Assembly: GCA_019775845.1 (NCBI GenBank)
Contig: JADQAV010000016.1
Span: 246,021 to 310,020, forward strand
Length of the DNA: 64,000 nt
Source of the DNA: Myrmaecium sp. VS I D KN 1
Lineage: Eukaryota > Ascomycota > Dothideomycetes > Valsariales > Valsariaceae
Direction: 5' to 3'
The position numbers and the translations under genes are program-made. This document shows positions 44,923-56,281 of this stretch, piece by piece. The notes beneath the pieces were generated by a model. The model did no database searches. It was not told where the DNA came from and saw only the letters and a program-made list of their open reading frames with translations. The stretch's first letter is position 1, and every line of letters starts with the position of its first letter.

Positions 44923-45825
44923 ATGTCTCCCCAGTCCGCAGCGGTCCTATCCCTCCTGCTCGGTTTGCTTAGCAGTGGTGCCTGGGGGGCGACCACGAAC
45001 ACGAACCTGCAGACCACCTTCCCCAGCTCGTCGGGAACGACGGCGCTCTCGGCCGTCAAGACGATCTCTGCGGGTGCTAGCTTCGATGGAGGAATGAAGC
45101 AGTGGGACAGGAGCCGTAGGTCTTTTGATGCTTGAAGATTCCTGATCCTCTTATATTTTCTCTTTCTCTCGGAGTCCGGCACAATTGCCCTCTTTCTCCC
45201 TCTCTCATCTCGCTCACACCCGCACTACTCACACCCTCTCCCCTTCACCATAGCATCCACGTGCGAAGGGCAGACCGAAGGCGGCGACTCGGACGCCGTC
45301 TTCATCCTCGAGTCCGGCGCCGTCCTCTCGAACGTGATCATCGGCCCCAACAACGGCGAAGGGGTGCACTGCCTGGGCACCTGCACGCTCAACAACGTCT
45401 GGTGGACGGACGTGTGCGAGGACGCGGCGACGTTCAAGCAGACGTCGGGCACGTCGTACGTGAACGGCGGGGGGGCCCGGAACGCGGACGATAAAGTCCT
45501 CCAGCACAACGGCGGCGGCACCGTCGCCGTCAAGAACTTCTACGCCACCGACGTCGGCAAGGTGTACCGCTCCTGCGGCAACTGCGACACCCAGTACGCT
45601 CGCCACTCCACCTTCACCAACGTCTACGTCGACGACGCCAGCGTCGTCGCCGGCGTCAACGGCAACTACGGCGACACCACCGTCATCAAGAGCAGCTGCG
45701 TCCTCGACTCCGCTCTTTGCTGGCTTTACGAGGGCAACGACGACGGCGACGAGCCCACCAAGACCGCCTCCTCCCCGGACGGCTCCACCTGCTCCACCAG
45801 CGGCGTCTCGACGAGCGGCTGCTGA
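44923..45825 (+). CDS. Secreted pectate lyase, polysaccharide lyase family 3
   Basis: Exons 44923-45115 and 45254-45825 join in frame to 254 aa. The signal peptide is SAAVLSLLLGLLSSGAWG. PL3 landmarks follow: FDGGMKQWDRS, CEGQTEGGDSDAVFILE, GAVLSNVIIGPNNGEGVHCL, the Cys-rich TCTLNNVWWTDVCEDAATFK, DDKVLQHNGGGTVAVKNFYA, and DVGKVYRSCGNCDTQY with KSSCVLDS. PL3 enzymes cleave de-esterified homogalacturonan by beta-elimination with calcium on a small right-handed beta-helix. The tail after the catalytic fold (TASSPDGSTCSTSGVSTSGC) is short and Ser/Cys-rich, with no cellulose-binding module. The start at 44923 has a CACCATG context; an in-frame ATG at 44797 would bury the signal peptide. Confidence 0.95.
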
Positions 45826-47317
45826 TCCGGACCTGGTTCGGCTTCTCCTTTCCTTCTTGTCTTTCGTTTTGTCTCGGGACAATCGTTACGCAGGCGATGC
45901 GGGGTCGAAGGTTCCATTCCCATCGGATGGATGATGAGCACACACAGTCGTTTCCGTATAGTTCAAGTGCAAAAAAAGGCGGGAAAAAAGCGGCAAGAGA
46001 AAGAAAAAAAGGTGGTCAACGATGTTTTTCTTGCCGTCGTCTCTCTTGTCTGCGTTCGATATCAACAATTCGACGTGAAATGTTTTGCTCTTTCGTTTGC
46101 TCTCTCACCACCTCACAAAATCCAGTGGTCATCTTCGGCCTCGACGAGTGATCATGAGAGTGACCATGAACCATATAGCGTGACTCGAGCACACGCGCAC
46201 CACCGCCTATTCTCGTGCCCGCACCCATACCCGTGCCCAAACCCTCCCCATGACCTTGCCTCTCGTGCCCCGCAAAACAATCCCCTCCCCTCGTGCAAAG
46301 TGACCGCCTTCTCATGCGCCGCGACAGCCAGCGTGTTCGATCTGCGGCCCGTCGTCTTGGGAAAGCCGGCGAGGACGATGAAGGTGCCGCCGAGAGGCTG
46401 GTGGCGACGATATGTTCCGGTCCGCCCTCCTTGAATTCCCGAACAACCCCGTCGCCTGCCTGGTGGCTGGACGAGCAGTTGTGCTTCCTCGGTGACAGCC
46501 TACTCATCGCACTCGCCTCTGAAACGCACGCGGACGTGACCTTCGACCTGCACGCGGCGGCGGACAAGGAGGGAGAGAAGGCGTGTGGGCCCTCGTGGTG
46601 GATGGTCCGGGTTGCGATTGTAGTCGAGGTCGTGGATGAAGGGGAAAAACCATTGAGGACGGCTGTAGTCTTGCGCTTCTCTAAATTTTCTTTTCCCTTT
46701 TTTGGTGTCGGATGCAAGGTTGAGTGTTGGTTGGAACATTCGATCGTGTTGGGGAAAGTTGGTGATTTGCTGACCAAAAAAAAAAAAAAAAAAAAAAAAA
46801 GAAAAGAGCAAGATCGAGTGAGAGAGAGAAAGAGATGATAGAGATGATAGAGATAGACATTCCATATCGAACATCTTTCGGGTCTTCGCTCCTCCTATTC
46901 CCATTTGTCCTCCCCCTCTTTCCAAACTGCGTGTTGATCAACAACAGATTGACGCGAATACCGACTGTACTCAAGCAGCCTCCCCCAACCCCCAGCATGC
47001 GAAAGGAAGCCACCATGACGATGCTCTCCGCATGCAACACGTCTCTAACCATTCTACAAAAGCGCTGCAGCCCCTTTGTTGAATGTGGAAATGACAGGCG
47101 GCGTTCGCGCCGTTCGTTGATGGCACGTCTTTCCGTCCTTACGGTCGAGGAGGATTGGGTTCAGAAGCTATCTCATCGAATGAAAAGACTTGATGAGATG
47201 GCAGTATGGACATTCTAATAGTAGCAGGGCGCCTGAGTCCATCTTGGGAGAGCCGAACGTCGTGCTTCCTAACCGTCCAGAGCTCACGAGCTACTTTTTG
47301 ACTCCATCAACTCCAGT
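45826..47317. other. Intergenic region with poly-A tract
   Basis: About 1.5 kb between pectate lyase and the EngB gene. A pure A25 run lies at 46776-46800, followed by purine-rich GAGA/GATAGA repeats to ~46855. Longer open frames (for example minus strand 46016-46777) are low complexity and look non-coding. Confidence 0.45.
46776..46800 (+). repeat. A25 homopolymer
   Basis: 25 consecutive A residues, followed by GAAAAGAG and purine-rich simple sequence. Confidence 0.9.
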
Positions 47318-48535
47318 TTATCTAGTTCGGGAGGCTTTCGACCGACCAGCTTTCGGAGCTGTCGCAGGCTTTGTTGGAGGGCTCCAGTCCCGACGGACGG
47401 TGCATCCGTTGAGTCCTACTAAGTGATCTTGGAGCTCTTCTATGTTCCGCGGCCGGCCTTGGGCATCGCAATCCAGGCCAGCGGCCTGCAGGATCGACCA
47501 GCGGAGGGCCTGCATGCCCACGGTATGCTTGATGCCGCGTTCGCCTTTCTTCGCGCTGACCGCGATGAGCTCCGGCGACGCGGTGGACCACTTCTGGTAC
47601 AGCGGGGTGGCCTGGCGGCTGACCTTGATCATGGCGGCCTTCAGCTGCTTGAAGTAGTGTTGTCGCCTGCTGAGGCTGGGCAGGGACTTGTTGCCGTTCC
47701 AGATGATCTGATCCGCTTTCACGAGGACGATCTGGTGGGGGACGCCGATCTGGGCGAAGCCTTGCATGAGGTCGATGTCGGACGGCTTCGCGCCCGTGGT
47801 CGCGTCCAGGAGCACGTATACCTTCCGTAGCTGCTTCCTTCGCTCCATGTACTTCAAGATCTCCTCGCCCCATTCCCCTCGGCTCTTGTGTCCGTAGCCC
47901 GGGCAGTCGATCAAGATCAGGCCGCCCGGGCCGACGTAACGGGAGAACTGACCGTTTGCTTGATCTTTGATTTGCTGGATGCCTGCGCCCAAACCGGTGA
48001 CCCCGTACGCGTTCATCGTCGTCGTCCTCCCGGCCTTTTTGCTCGTTCGGGCGAGCAGCTTCTGCTTCTTGACGCCGGCCAGCGCGTTGAGCAGGCTGCT
48101 CTTGCCCACGTTCGATCGGCCGACGAAGGCGATCTCGGGCATGTCCGAGACCGGGAACTCGCGGAAGTGACGGCAAGAGAACAGGAACTCGGCGGTCTTT
48201 CGCAGGAAGTATCGGTCGGCATAAGCCAGCTGCTCTGGGGTTGGAGGCGCGTACGGGGACTGCCACACGAGGTAATCCAGCTTTTCGGGCGAGAGGGTGT
48301 TGATGAGGCCGGTTTTGGCGAGCTTGCTCTCCGGCGGTAGGTCTAAATCCTCGGCTGTCTGGTCTGACAGAGGTTCGTCTGGCGGACAACAGTTCGGGGC
48401 CGGTGTCGGAGTCGCGGAGGTTGATCGCGGTGTAAAGGCAGCGAGAGTCGACTGGTAACGACGCCAGGGGTGTCTCAGCGCCTTACTGGTGCAGCGAGCG
48501 CAGAGAAGGCGCCGCAGTGAGGCTGCAAAGCTCAT
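47318..48535 (-). CDS. Mitochondrial EngB/YihA-type GTPase
   Basis: A single exon of 405 aa from the chosen start. The first ~35 residues (MSFAASLRRLLCARCTSKAL and RHPWRRYQSTLAAF) are basic and Ser-rich without acids: a mitochondrial presequence. The GTPase core has G1 GRSNVGKS (139-146), a Thr-rich switch (KAGRTTT), G3 DCPGYG (210-215), G4 VKAD (272-275, where TKAD/TKSD is usual) and a Ser-Ala-Lys G5 region (AVSAKKGERG). Bacterial EngB (YsxC) is needed for large-subunit ribosome assembly, so a role in mitochondrial ribosome assembly is inferred. The C-terminus is Lys/Arg-rich. In-frame ATGs further upstream (48604 and beyond) would lengthen it but lack targeting features. It shares a 291-bp divergent promoter with FMC1. 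Confidence 0.9.
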   Translation of the reverse strand: MSFAASLRRLLCARCTSKALRHPWRRYQSTLAAFTPRSTSATPTPAPNCCPPDEPLSDQTAEDLDLPPESKLAKTGLINTLSPEKLDYLVWQSPYAPPTPEQLAYADRYFLRKTAEFLFSCRHFREFPVSDMPEIAFVGRSNVGKSSLLNALAGVKKQKLLARTSKKAGRTTTMNAYGVTGLGAGIQQIKDQANGQFSRYVGPGGLILIDCPGYGHKSRGEWGEEILKYMERRKQLRKVYVLLDATTGAKPSDIDLMQGFAQIGVPHQIVLVKADQIIWNGNKSLPSLSRRQHYFKQLKAAMIKVSRQATPLYQKWSTASPELIAVSAKKGERGIKHTVGMQALRWSILQAAGLDCDAQGRPRNIEELQDHLVGLNGCTVRRDWSPPTKPATAPKAGRSKASRTR

Positions 48536-48826
48536 GACGATAGTAGAGGTGGTTGCTGGTTGTGAAGAGAGAGAGGTTGGAGGGAGGTGGTTGCGGATCG
48601 ACATTGAATAAAAACCCGGACCCTGGATCCTGAACCGTCGGAGGCGAATGCTTTCTGCCGCTCCGCAACCACCTCCGCCCATCACCTCCGCCATTACCTC
48701 CGATCCGCCATTCCAGCCGGCGCACCGCATACAAAGAGACAAAGCGTCCTATACGGCCACCTCACGCCCTCCGACACCTGCTCTTCCCAAACTCCTCGCG
48801 CGACAGAACCTCCACCCTCTCCGACA
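48536..48826. promoter_or_regulatory. Divergent promoter of EngB and FMC1
   Basis: 291 bp between start codons of two nuclear genes for mitochondrial proteins. It is CT/AG-rich with no clear TATA box on either side. Confidence 0.5.
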
Positions 48827-49207
48827 ATGTCCACCGCCACCACCACCCACATCCTCAAGGTCCGGTCCCTCTACCGGCGCCTGCTGCGCGAACTCCCCCA
48901 GCGCAACAGCAGCAGCAGCAGCGGCCACTCCACCTTCCTGGCGTCGCCCTCCCCGCTGCAACGGCACATCCGCGCCCGGCTCAGCGCGCCGCACGCCGAC
49001 GCCGCGGCCAAGCTGGACGAGGTCGAGCAGCTCGTGCGGTACGCCCGCGCGCAGCGCATGTACGTCACCCTGCTCGAGCGCTACAACCCGGGCATGGGCA
49101 TGGACGAGCGGGAGCGCGTCCGGCTCACGGCGCGGCGGGTCGGCATGGACATGCCCGAGGAGTGGTATGAGGATGGCGGTGCCGCATCCTCCGACAAGAA
49201 GGAATAG
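48827..49207 (+). CDS. FMC1: FMC1, assembly factor for mitochondrial F1-ATPase (LYR family)
   Basis: A single exon of 126 aa. The LYR-type start KVRSLYRRLLRELPQR is followed by a Ser-rich linker and LQRHIRARL. The C-terminal helix, with QLVRYARAQRMYVTLLERYN and PGMGMDERERVRLTARRVGM, is the diagnostic FMC1 block. In yeast Fmc1 stabilises Atp12 during assembly of the F1 sector at raised temperature. The start CGACAATG at 48827 puts the LYR motif where expected. The acidic C-terminal tail is typical. Length matches the family. Confidence 0.92.
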   Translation: MSTATTTHILKVRSLYRRLLRELPQRNSSSSSGHSTFLASPSPLQRHIRARLSAPHADAAAKLDEVEQLVRYARAQRMYVTLLERYNPGMGMDERERVRLTARRVGMDMPEEWYEDGGAASSDKKE

Positions 49208-49743
49208 ACGGCGGCCTTTCTTCACTGGCTGTGGGACGGACGTCAGGGACTGATTTATGGGAAGAAAAAAATAAGGACGAAAGCGGACATGACTTTTTGG
49301 GAATGACGACGATCGTCTTACAGGATGGGCGCGAAGTCGTGCGCATTGACTGCGGCATAGGCGTTCGAGCTCAAGACACGAAGACACTCCGGCGGCGTTA
49401 GGGAGGACTGGAAAAGCGGCAATGCTATTTGACCGGGGATTAGTGCAAGCAGGGCAGACAGCTTTTCAGGTGGGCTGTCGTTCAAATCAGCGTTGTACTG
49501 TGGCGGACCAGAGGGCATGTATATCAGACGAGAGCGTCATGTCACATCTGTCAGAATTTCGCAAATTTATTGCTATTATCATTCCTTGACCTCCGAGTTT
49601 TTATCAACATACAAGACCGCGCACTGTGAAAAGCAAAACCTATCTGATGGTACAAAAGACAAAGACCAAGGCAAGGAAAGAGGAGTGAATCAGACACGAA
49701 GTCCCTCTTGCGCCTTTCCGACTTCTGTACCCCTCCTTCGAAT
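49208..49743. other. Short convergent intergenic region
   Basis: 3' flanks of FMC1 and the NUP98-NUP96 gene. No gene is seen. Confidence 0.5.
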
Positions 49744-52700
49744 TCACCGTCCTCCCGCCAAAATACCGCGGAAATAATGAATGCCGAGATTGACAGAGTG
49801 CCTGAGATACGCATCGCTTGTCATCGGCAGCTTCAGAACTTGACCAGGCCCCATCACACCGTTGGCAACCCATTTGGCAACCTTGTCCGCAATCTCCATG
49901 ATTGCGACTCTCTCCTCGAGATCCCGAGCATCCATTTCCCCGGCCATCGCCTCCAGCGACTTCGACAGGCGCCCCACAATATTGGGAAGTTTTTCCTTCG
50001 CTTCGTCACCGGACTTGGTCTCCAGTTCCAGCAAGTGTAGGTAATCCGAGTATACTTGGCCACCGACGGCCCAGCCTGCCACAACGTCTTGTGCATCAGC
50101 GTTGCGTGAGGAGCCCGTAGAAGACTGCATGGCTTTCTCGAATGCACGAAGGACATCCTTGAGCCTCTCATAGTCTCGCGCGATCACTGCCTCTGGGGCG
50201 ACGGCCCTGCACAGAACGGAATGTGCTTCGCTCCACAACCCAGCCTCGCAAAGGTGTTCGACTTCCAAGACACGATCGCCGAGGACGGACCGAGCATACA
50301 GCGCCTTAGCTTCATGAAGCCATGCACTCGGTATGCGCAATCGGTGAGTGAGTTCTCTGTAAAGCGGGTCCGAAGCATCAGTAACCTCGTAGGAGGCCGC
50401 ATAATGTGCGAGCAACTCCTTGAGGTACTTTTGCCGTAGGTCCGCGTCGCGAAGGTACGTGTAAACGAAAAGAGCGGTCACAAAATCCTTCTCGGTGTGA
50501 AGAGAGCTTGCTAATGTCAATGTAAGGGAGTCGGAAAGTTCCTGCACAGCATCCTCTGCTTGGTCTGCTTTAGCATTGAAGGAGGAGCCGGAGGAGATGA
50601 AGGAATCTTCCCCAGGCAGAGTACGCGAAGTACACAGATCAATGCCGCGCGCAATGAGTGTCTGAAGAATCTGCCAGCTGAGGCGGGCATCAAGTGGGTT
50701 GCCCGACACCGAAGCTGGGTGCAGTACATCCTCGACGTTGACGTGCACATCCATTTGCTGAGCGGCGTAGATCTTGAGCAAGCCCCAGAGGATGTCTTCG
50801 CGGCTCTTAGGTTCCGGGTCATCCCACTCGGCACGAACGAAAGGAAGAGGTAACACGTCTTCTCTACCATCGCGAAGATCATCCGCATATTGTGCAACAG
50901 CCATGGCGATGTCTTCTTCCTCCAGAGTTCCGTACCACAGCCGAAGGCCAAAAGCTCGACGCCAGGATAACCCGAAACGACTAGCCATCTTGAACGAGGT
51001 CAACTTGTTCTCTGGTCCAAGGTCGTTACGTCCTTCGCATTCAGAGCAATTTCCAGCGAGGAGTTCATACATGGCGCGGATAGGCTCGCTCATTTCCGAC
51101 AGCACGTTCAGATTACTCCAACTCTCCAGCTGGGCAGCCATCTCCTGTCTCAAAGTCTCGTTGGCGTTGATCTGCGCAATCAAGGTCGCTAGACGAACGT
51201 CTTTTGCCTCCACAAGCGCAGCACAGGCTTCGACGATGTTGTGACCGCTAAGATGCGCGAGCGCCTTTTCTTCCAACGATTTGGCGTTTTGTGCATGCGC
51301 CGTCGCCTCGTCTTGTACCAGACCTTGCCAGAATTGGGCAAGCTTTTCTTTTCGGTAGCGTTGTTCGTGGTCTTTGTACTGCTCAAAAGAGAGATCGTCC
51401 GGAAGATTACGGTCGAGACTATCGAAAAGAATACTTGCGAGTTGCCAGATATGATGCTCGTTCACGCCATCAGACGTTGTAAGAGACACGGACTCGGAGA
51501 AGTTAGAGAACTCGAAGTCGTTACCAATTTGGCTTTCCGGAACACCGTCATCTGCTTGGCGGATGACAGCAAATTCACGAAGAGGTTTCAAGGCAGACTC
51601 CGCGTCTTTAGGTGTTACAAATGTCGCAAAGCGAACATCGTTATGCTCGGATGCCAGGCATCCTTTGAGGTCCACTAATATTCCATCCTTCAATTTGGGA
51701 GTGTCGCCGGAGGCAGCATGAACAAGAGTGCCGTCATATGCAAATTTGGGCTTGAAGTTTCGGTGTCCGGCTATTATCTGCTCGTGGGTCATGTTTGAGC
51801 CGTCGTTATTCGCACGCGTCGCATAAGGCCACTAGATCACAGATCGACTTAGTATCGTCTCTTATTCACAATTTCGTTACGTACAGAGGATAGAGACCGA
51901 TGTGCAATAACTGGAAGGAAGTCCGAAGGGAGGAAAACCAATGCGCCATTGCTTATAACCAAAGGGAAAAGGGAAATTTGATACTGGGGATTTTCAATAA
52001 CACACCTCAAATGCTTTGTTCCCCGCTGTTTGCTTTGTGACAGACCCAGTCGCTGCAGGATTCTCTCCAAAAAGGGATTGCATCAACTGTATGCTCGTCG
52101 CGAACCCTTTAGTCTTGTTGAACGAAGGTGATTCGGGAGGCTCGCGTTGCTTCCTGTCAAACTGCGCTTGGCTCTGGCGCAAGAAGTTGCGATCCTTCTT
52201 TTTGGGACTAATCGTGCGCTGTAGCTGCTCGGCCCAATCGTCCCCAAGCATCAAACCAGGCTTGGAAGGACTCTCAAAGGAGAGAAGATTGGTGCTCTGC
52301 TTGAGGATGGACTTGGGCTCGAAATTTCCATCAACGAAACCTTGTGATGCGGCGGAAAGCTCCGTGGTAGGGTCCGGCTGTGGGAAGGAACCCGCCATTT
52401 CATGTTCCTCAACCGAAACCGATTCACTACCGTTGGACATGACTTCGTCTTGTCCGTTTTCAACGGGTGAACCCACGGAGCGCTCCCCTAAAAAAGACTG
52501 CTGGGTCGTCTCATATTGTTCCTCATCGACATACATAGATTCATCGTCAGAGAATTGACCAGGGACTTGGGAACGCTTGCCCTTCTTGAAATCAAAGGTG
52601 TCGTCTGGGCCAGACTCGTCGGACTCGTCGACAGCAATGGTGTCTCGAGTGTAATCAGAGCGACGTGATCCGGGAGTGCGTTGCTGGGGCGAAGGAGAAT

Positions 52701-55700
52701 CAGGGGCTGCCGCAAGCATAGTGCTATCACCTTCGTCCGACTCACCCTCATAGTCAAGACCATAGGTGGTGTAGTGCTCCACCTTGAACGTCCACACGCC
52801 CGAGGTAGCATCATAATCGATGAACTCGGTGTCGGTCACACGCTTAAGACGTTGCACATGCTTCTCGTATCGAGGTCCCTTCCTCTCATGCACAGGCAAG
52901 GCGCCACCTGAAGAACGGGGCCAGGAGTTCTCCAGCCGAATGATAGAAGGAACATTGAGATCCTTGCCGCGGGGAGGCTTCGGTACAGGGCATTTGTTTC
53001 CATAGGCAGTGGCGTTACGGATGTTGAGCTCGACAATGCCGCCACAGATCTGATCAAGTGGAGTGTTCGACAGATCAACGGTGCCATCCACACCAACAAA
53101 CTCGATTGAACCCACACCCTCGCGCCCAACTGTGAATGACTTGACATGCTTCAGTTCCTGCGGGCTCATCTTCTTCAGCTCCTCAATGGAGGGTGACGTG
53201 TAGTAGCTTCCCGGCTCCTGGTCGAGCTGCAGCATTTTAGCGCGTTGGCGTTCAGAACTTGCCTGCTTAGACTCATTATTCGGAGAGCGTTCTTCCTGGA
53301 CGACAGCCAACTCCTTTCCCCTCGCTGAGTCGCCATTGGGCGTAGCATGAGCGTCATTTCCATTAGGGGTGCCATCTGAAGATTCAACGCGGACCAGAGC
53401 ACCGTTCTGAGTAGGAGTTCTCTCACTGGTGCCCGAAGAGTTCGGTTCGAACGAGACAGACTTTTTGGAAGCGCTCGCGGTGCTGCTTTCATTGCCGTTC
53501 GCATGTGAAAATAAGGAAGGGCGCGAAGGAGGCGTGTTGAGAGAACGGTCAATGGTGAGTCGCTTCAAGCTACCAGACTGGTATCCCCGAGTCGCAGTAC
53601 TGGAAAAGGCGTTCGGGGCCAGGATGCTATCCTCTGCGCTCCAAGATTGACGAAGGTTGGTGCCAGAGAAACTCTTGCCGAGGGAACGTCCGAAGCTGGA
53701 AGAGACCAGAGTGCCAGAGCTAGCACTTCCCGGGGTTCCGTAGGTCGAGTAAGAGAAGCCATAGGTCAGACCCCTCTTCTGCGGGGTGATCAGACGGGTA
53801 GAAGCAGCAGGGTTAATCTTGTGTTGTGGAAGGATAGCGTTCTTTCTCGCTTTCTGTGTGCTGGAGAGCGGAGTAGCCAACGGTCCCACACTCTGAGACG
53901 GCGTTGATAGACTAGCAAAGAGCTGATCGTTTCCATAGGGATTAGCCTGCAACGAAGTCGTCAAAGGCGATTGCTGCGACTGCTGGCTACCGAATAAGCT
54001 GTTGTTCTGAGGCTGCTGTTGATTGTTCTGCGAGGCACCGAACAGAGAGCCTCCAAGTGGCTGAGAGGTTGAGGTATTGTTGTTGTTCTGTCCGAGTCCG
54101 CCGAAAAGCCCGCCTCCGGTGTTTGCAGTAGTGGTAGAAGCGCCGAAAAGAGGTTTGTTCTGCTGCTGGTTGTTTTGGGTTCCAAACAGTCCCCCACCAG
54201 TTGTCTGCTGTTGGTTTTGGTTGGCGCCGAGTCCACCGAACAAGCCGCCGCCGGTCGTACCCGTGGTCTGCTGGTTATTGGTGTTGCCAAAAAGTCCTCC
54301 GCCAGTGGTCGCAGGCTTGGCACCGAAAAGACCACCAGACTGTTGCTGGTTATTGTTGGTATTGCCGAAGAGTCCTCCGCCGGTTTGCTGCGTTTGGGTA
54401 CTGTTGGCATTCGTATTGCCAAAGAGACCCCCACCTGTTGTGGTGGTACCGGTGTTACCGAAGAGAGCAGGCTTCTGCTGGGTTTGAGCGTTGTTCTGGC
54501 CAAAGCCGCCGAAGAGACCACCGCTTTGTTGCTGAGTTTGGTTCTGGTTATTCTGACCGAAGCCGCCCCCTCCGAACAGACCTCCCCCAGTTGTGCTTTG
54601 CTGTTGGTTGTTGTTTGCGCCAAAAGCACTGGTTCCGGTATTAGCGCCGCCGAAGAGGCCACCACCAGTCGTAGTAGTAGAAGCATTAGTACCAAAACCT
54701 CCAGCAGTTCCGCCGAACGCACTGGTGCCTGTTGTACCGGTGTTCGCTGTTCCAAACCCACCAAAAGCCGGCTTGTTCTGAGTATTATTCGCCCCAAAGA
54801 GACCTCCGGTCGTATTGTTGTTGGTGCCGAACGAACTCCCTGTGTTCGTACCGAACCCACCGGTTGAGGCGCCAGTAGTGCCGAAGAGTCCACCAGTCTG
54901 TGTGCCAGAAGTCGCTGCAGGTGTACTGCCAAAGAGTCCACCGGTCGCAGGCTTTTGTCCGAAAAGACCACCACTAGAACCGCCGAATCCTGTAGACGGC
55001 GTCTGAGTTTGTGCACCAAAGCCAGTGCCTGTGCCCGTTGTACCGCTTCCTCCGAAGAGACCGCCACTAGAGGTGTTGGTAGTGTTGTTGGCCCCAAACC
55101 CAGTATTGGTTGTGGACGCACCGAAACCACCAAAACCTGTGCTGGTGCCAAATGCTCCAGCTTGCCCGTTCGTGTTTCCAAACTTGCGTCCTTGAGCATA
55201 ATCGGCAAGTCTCAGCTCTTCGAGGGAAAAACCGGAGTAAGGGGCCATGAAGGTGATTGTTTGGTAAGCAGCCTGTCCATTGCCAGCAGTACCCTCCTTT
55301 TCTTGGAATGCTTGGAACGGCGTGGATCCAGTGCCTGTGTTTTGCGCATTTTGACCGAAAGCGGTTGCTGTGGGTGCCCCGAAGGCACTTCCAGTCGTCG
55401 TCGTGCCAGCATTGGCTCCAAAACCACCAGCCGACGAACCACCCCCAAAGAGGCCTCCGCCTGTCGTTCCCGTCCCAGAACCGAAGGCGGGTTTGTTCGC
55501 ACCGAAGAGACCGCCAGAATTGTTCGCGCCAAAACCTGTGGATGCGGTGTTGGTAGTCGTGTTGTTGGCGGCACCGAATCCACCGAAACCCGAGCCTGCG
55601 GTGGCGGTGTTACTGCCGAACAGTCCACCACCGGAGCTTGCCGCAGCGCCGAAAGCGGGCTTGGCTCCGAATGGGGACGTTGTGTTGTTGTTCTGAGCGC

Positions 55701-56281
55701 CGAAGCCTGCAAATAGTGCGCCGTCAGTATTGTTGTCATAGTGGGTGATAATGCAACGGAAGAGATGCGAGCGAAAGCAAGAAAGGGGGCGCGCATGGAT
55801 CCAAAGCGAAGATGGGACATTGTCCGAACGGTCGTTGTCGTCAATCCTCGCAGTAGGCTCCATCCACCGCCCAATGGTCGATCTCGATCATCCCCAGTCG
55901 CGCTCGACTCGCGCTTAACAGGACGCTGCGACATACCTCCAAAGCCAGTACCCGTATTACTCCCGGAGCCACCAAAGAGACCACCGCCAGGAGTACCGGT
56001 GCTGCCGAAGCCCGTGCCCGCAGCCGGTGTCGAACCAAAGCCTGGAGTCGCAAGGAGAGTTCGGGTTAACGGCTATGCTGGAGGATTCCGCGAAATGGCA
56101 AAGCTGTCGAGGGGGGGGCTCCAGGCGCCCCGAAGCAAACACGAAGGACCGTCTTGTAGACAAGGGAAAATATATGCTTACCTCCTGTGGTGTTGTTGTT
56201 GTTCGCCCCAAAGCCCGACGAACCGAACCCGCTGCTCTGATTGTTGTTGGAGCCAAAGCCCCCAAACCCGCCGAAAGACAT
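49744..56281 (-). CDS. NUP98-NUP96 nucleoporin precursor
   Basis: Four exons (minus): 56182-56281, 55937-56041, 52006-55706, 49744-51831, joined in frame to 1997 aa. It encodes two nucleoporins in one chain. Residues 1 to ~650 are GLFG/FG repeats with Asn/Gln/Thr/Gly linkers, forming the permeability barrier. They are interrupted near residue 215 by a Gle2-binding (GLEBS) motif, [20 protein letters not shown] and LADYAQG. The autoproteolytic domain contains [18 protein letters not shown] and ends in HYTTYG, with predicted cleavage between Tyr1047 and Thr1048. The Nup96/Nup145C part follows (about 950 aa), beginning with an acidic linker and carrying [11 protein letters not shown] across intron 3 and the helical scaffold [14 protein letters not shown]. 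Nup96 belongs to the Y complex. Separate minus-strand frames in this span are exons of this single gene. Confidence 0.94.

Noticed and set aside
46016-46777. 253-codon minus-strand frame between pectate lyase and EngB
   Set aside because: Low complexity, no conserved block, and it runs into the purine/poly-A region; not convincing as a gene.
47322-48389. 355-codon frame overlapping the EngB gene in another phase
   Set aside because: Arg/Pro/Gly-rich shadow; the GTPase motifs are in the overlapping frame.
53961-55208. 415-codon minus-strand frame within the FG-repeat exon
   Set aside because: Out-of-phase reading of the GLFG repeats, giving a repetitive Ser/Leu/Val peptide.
51994-55863. Two separate nucleoporin genes (Nup98-like and Nup96-like)
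   Set aside because: The halves join in frame across a normal intron, and the autoproteolytic domain sits between them as in known fused precursors.
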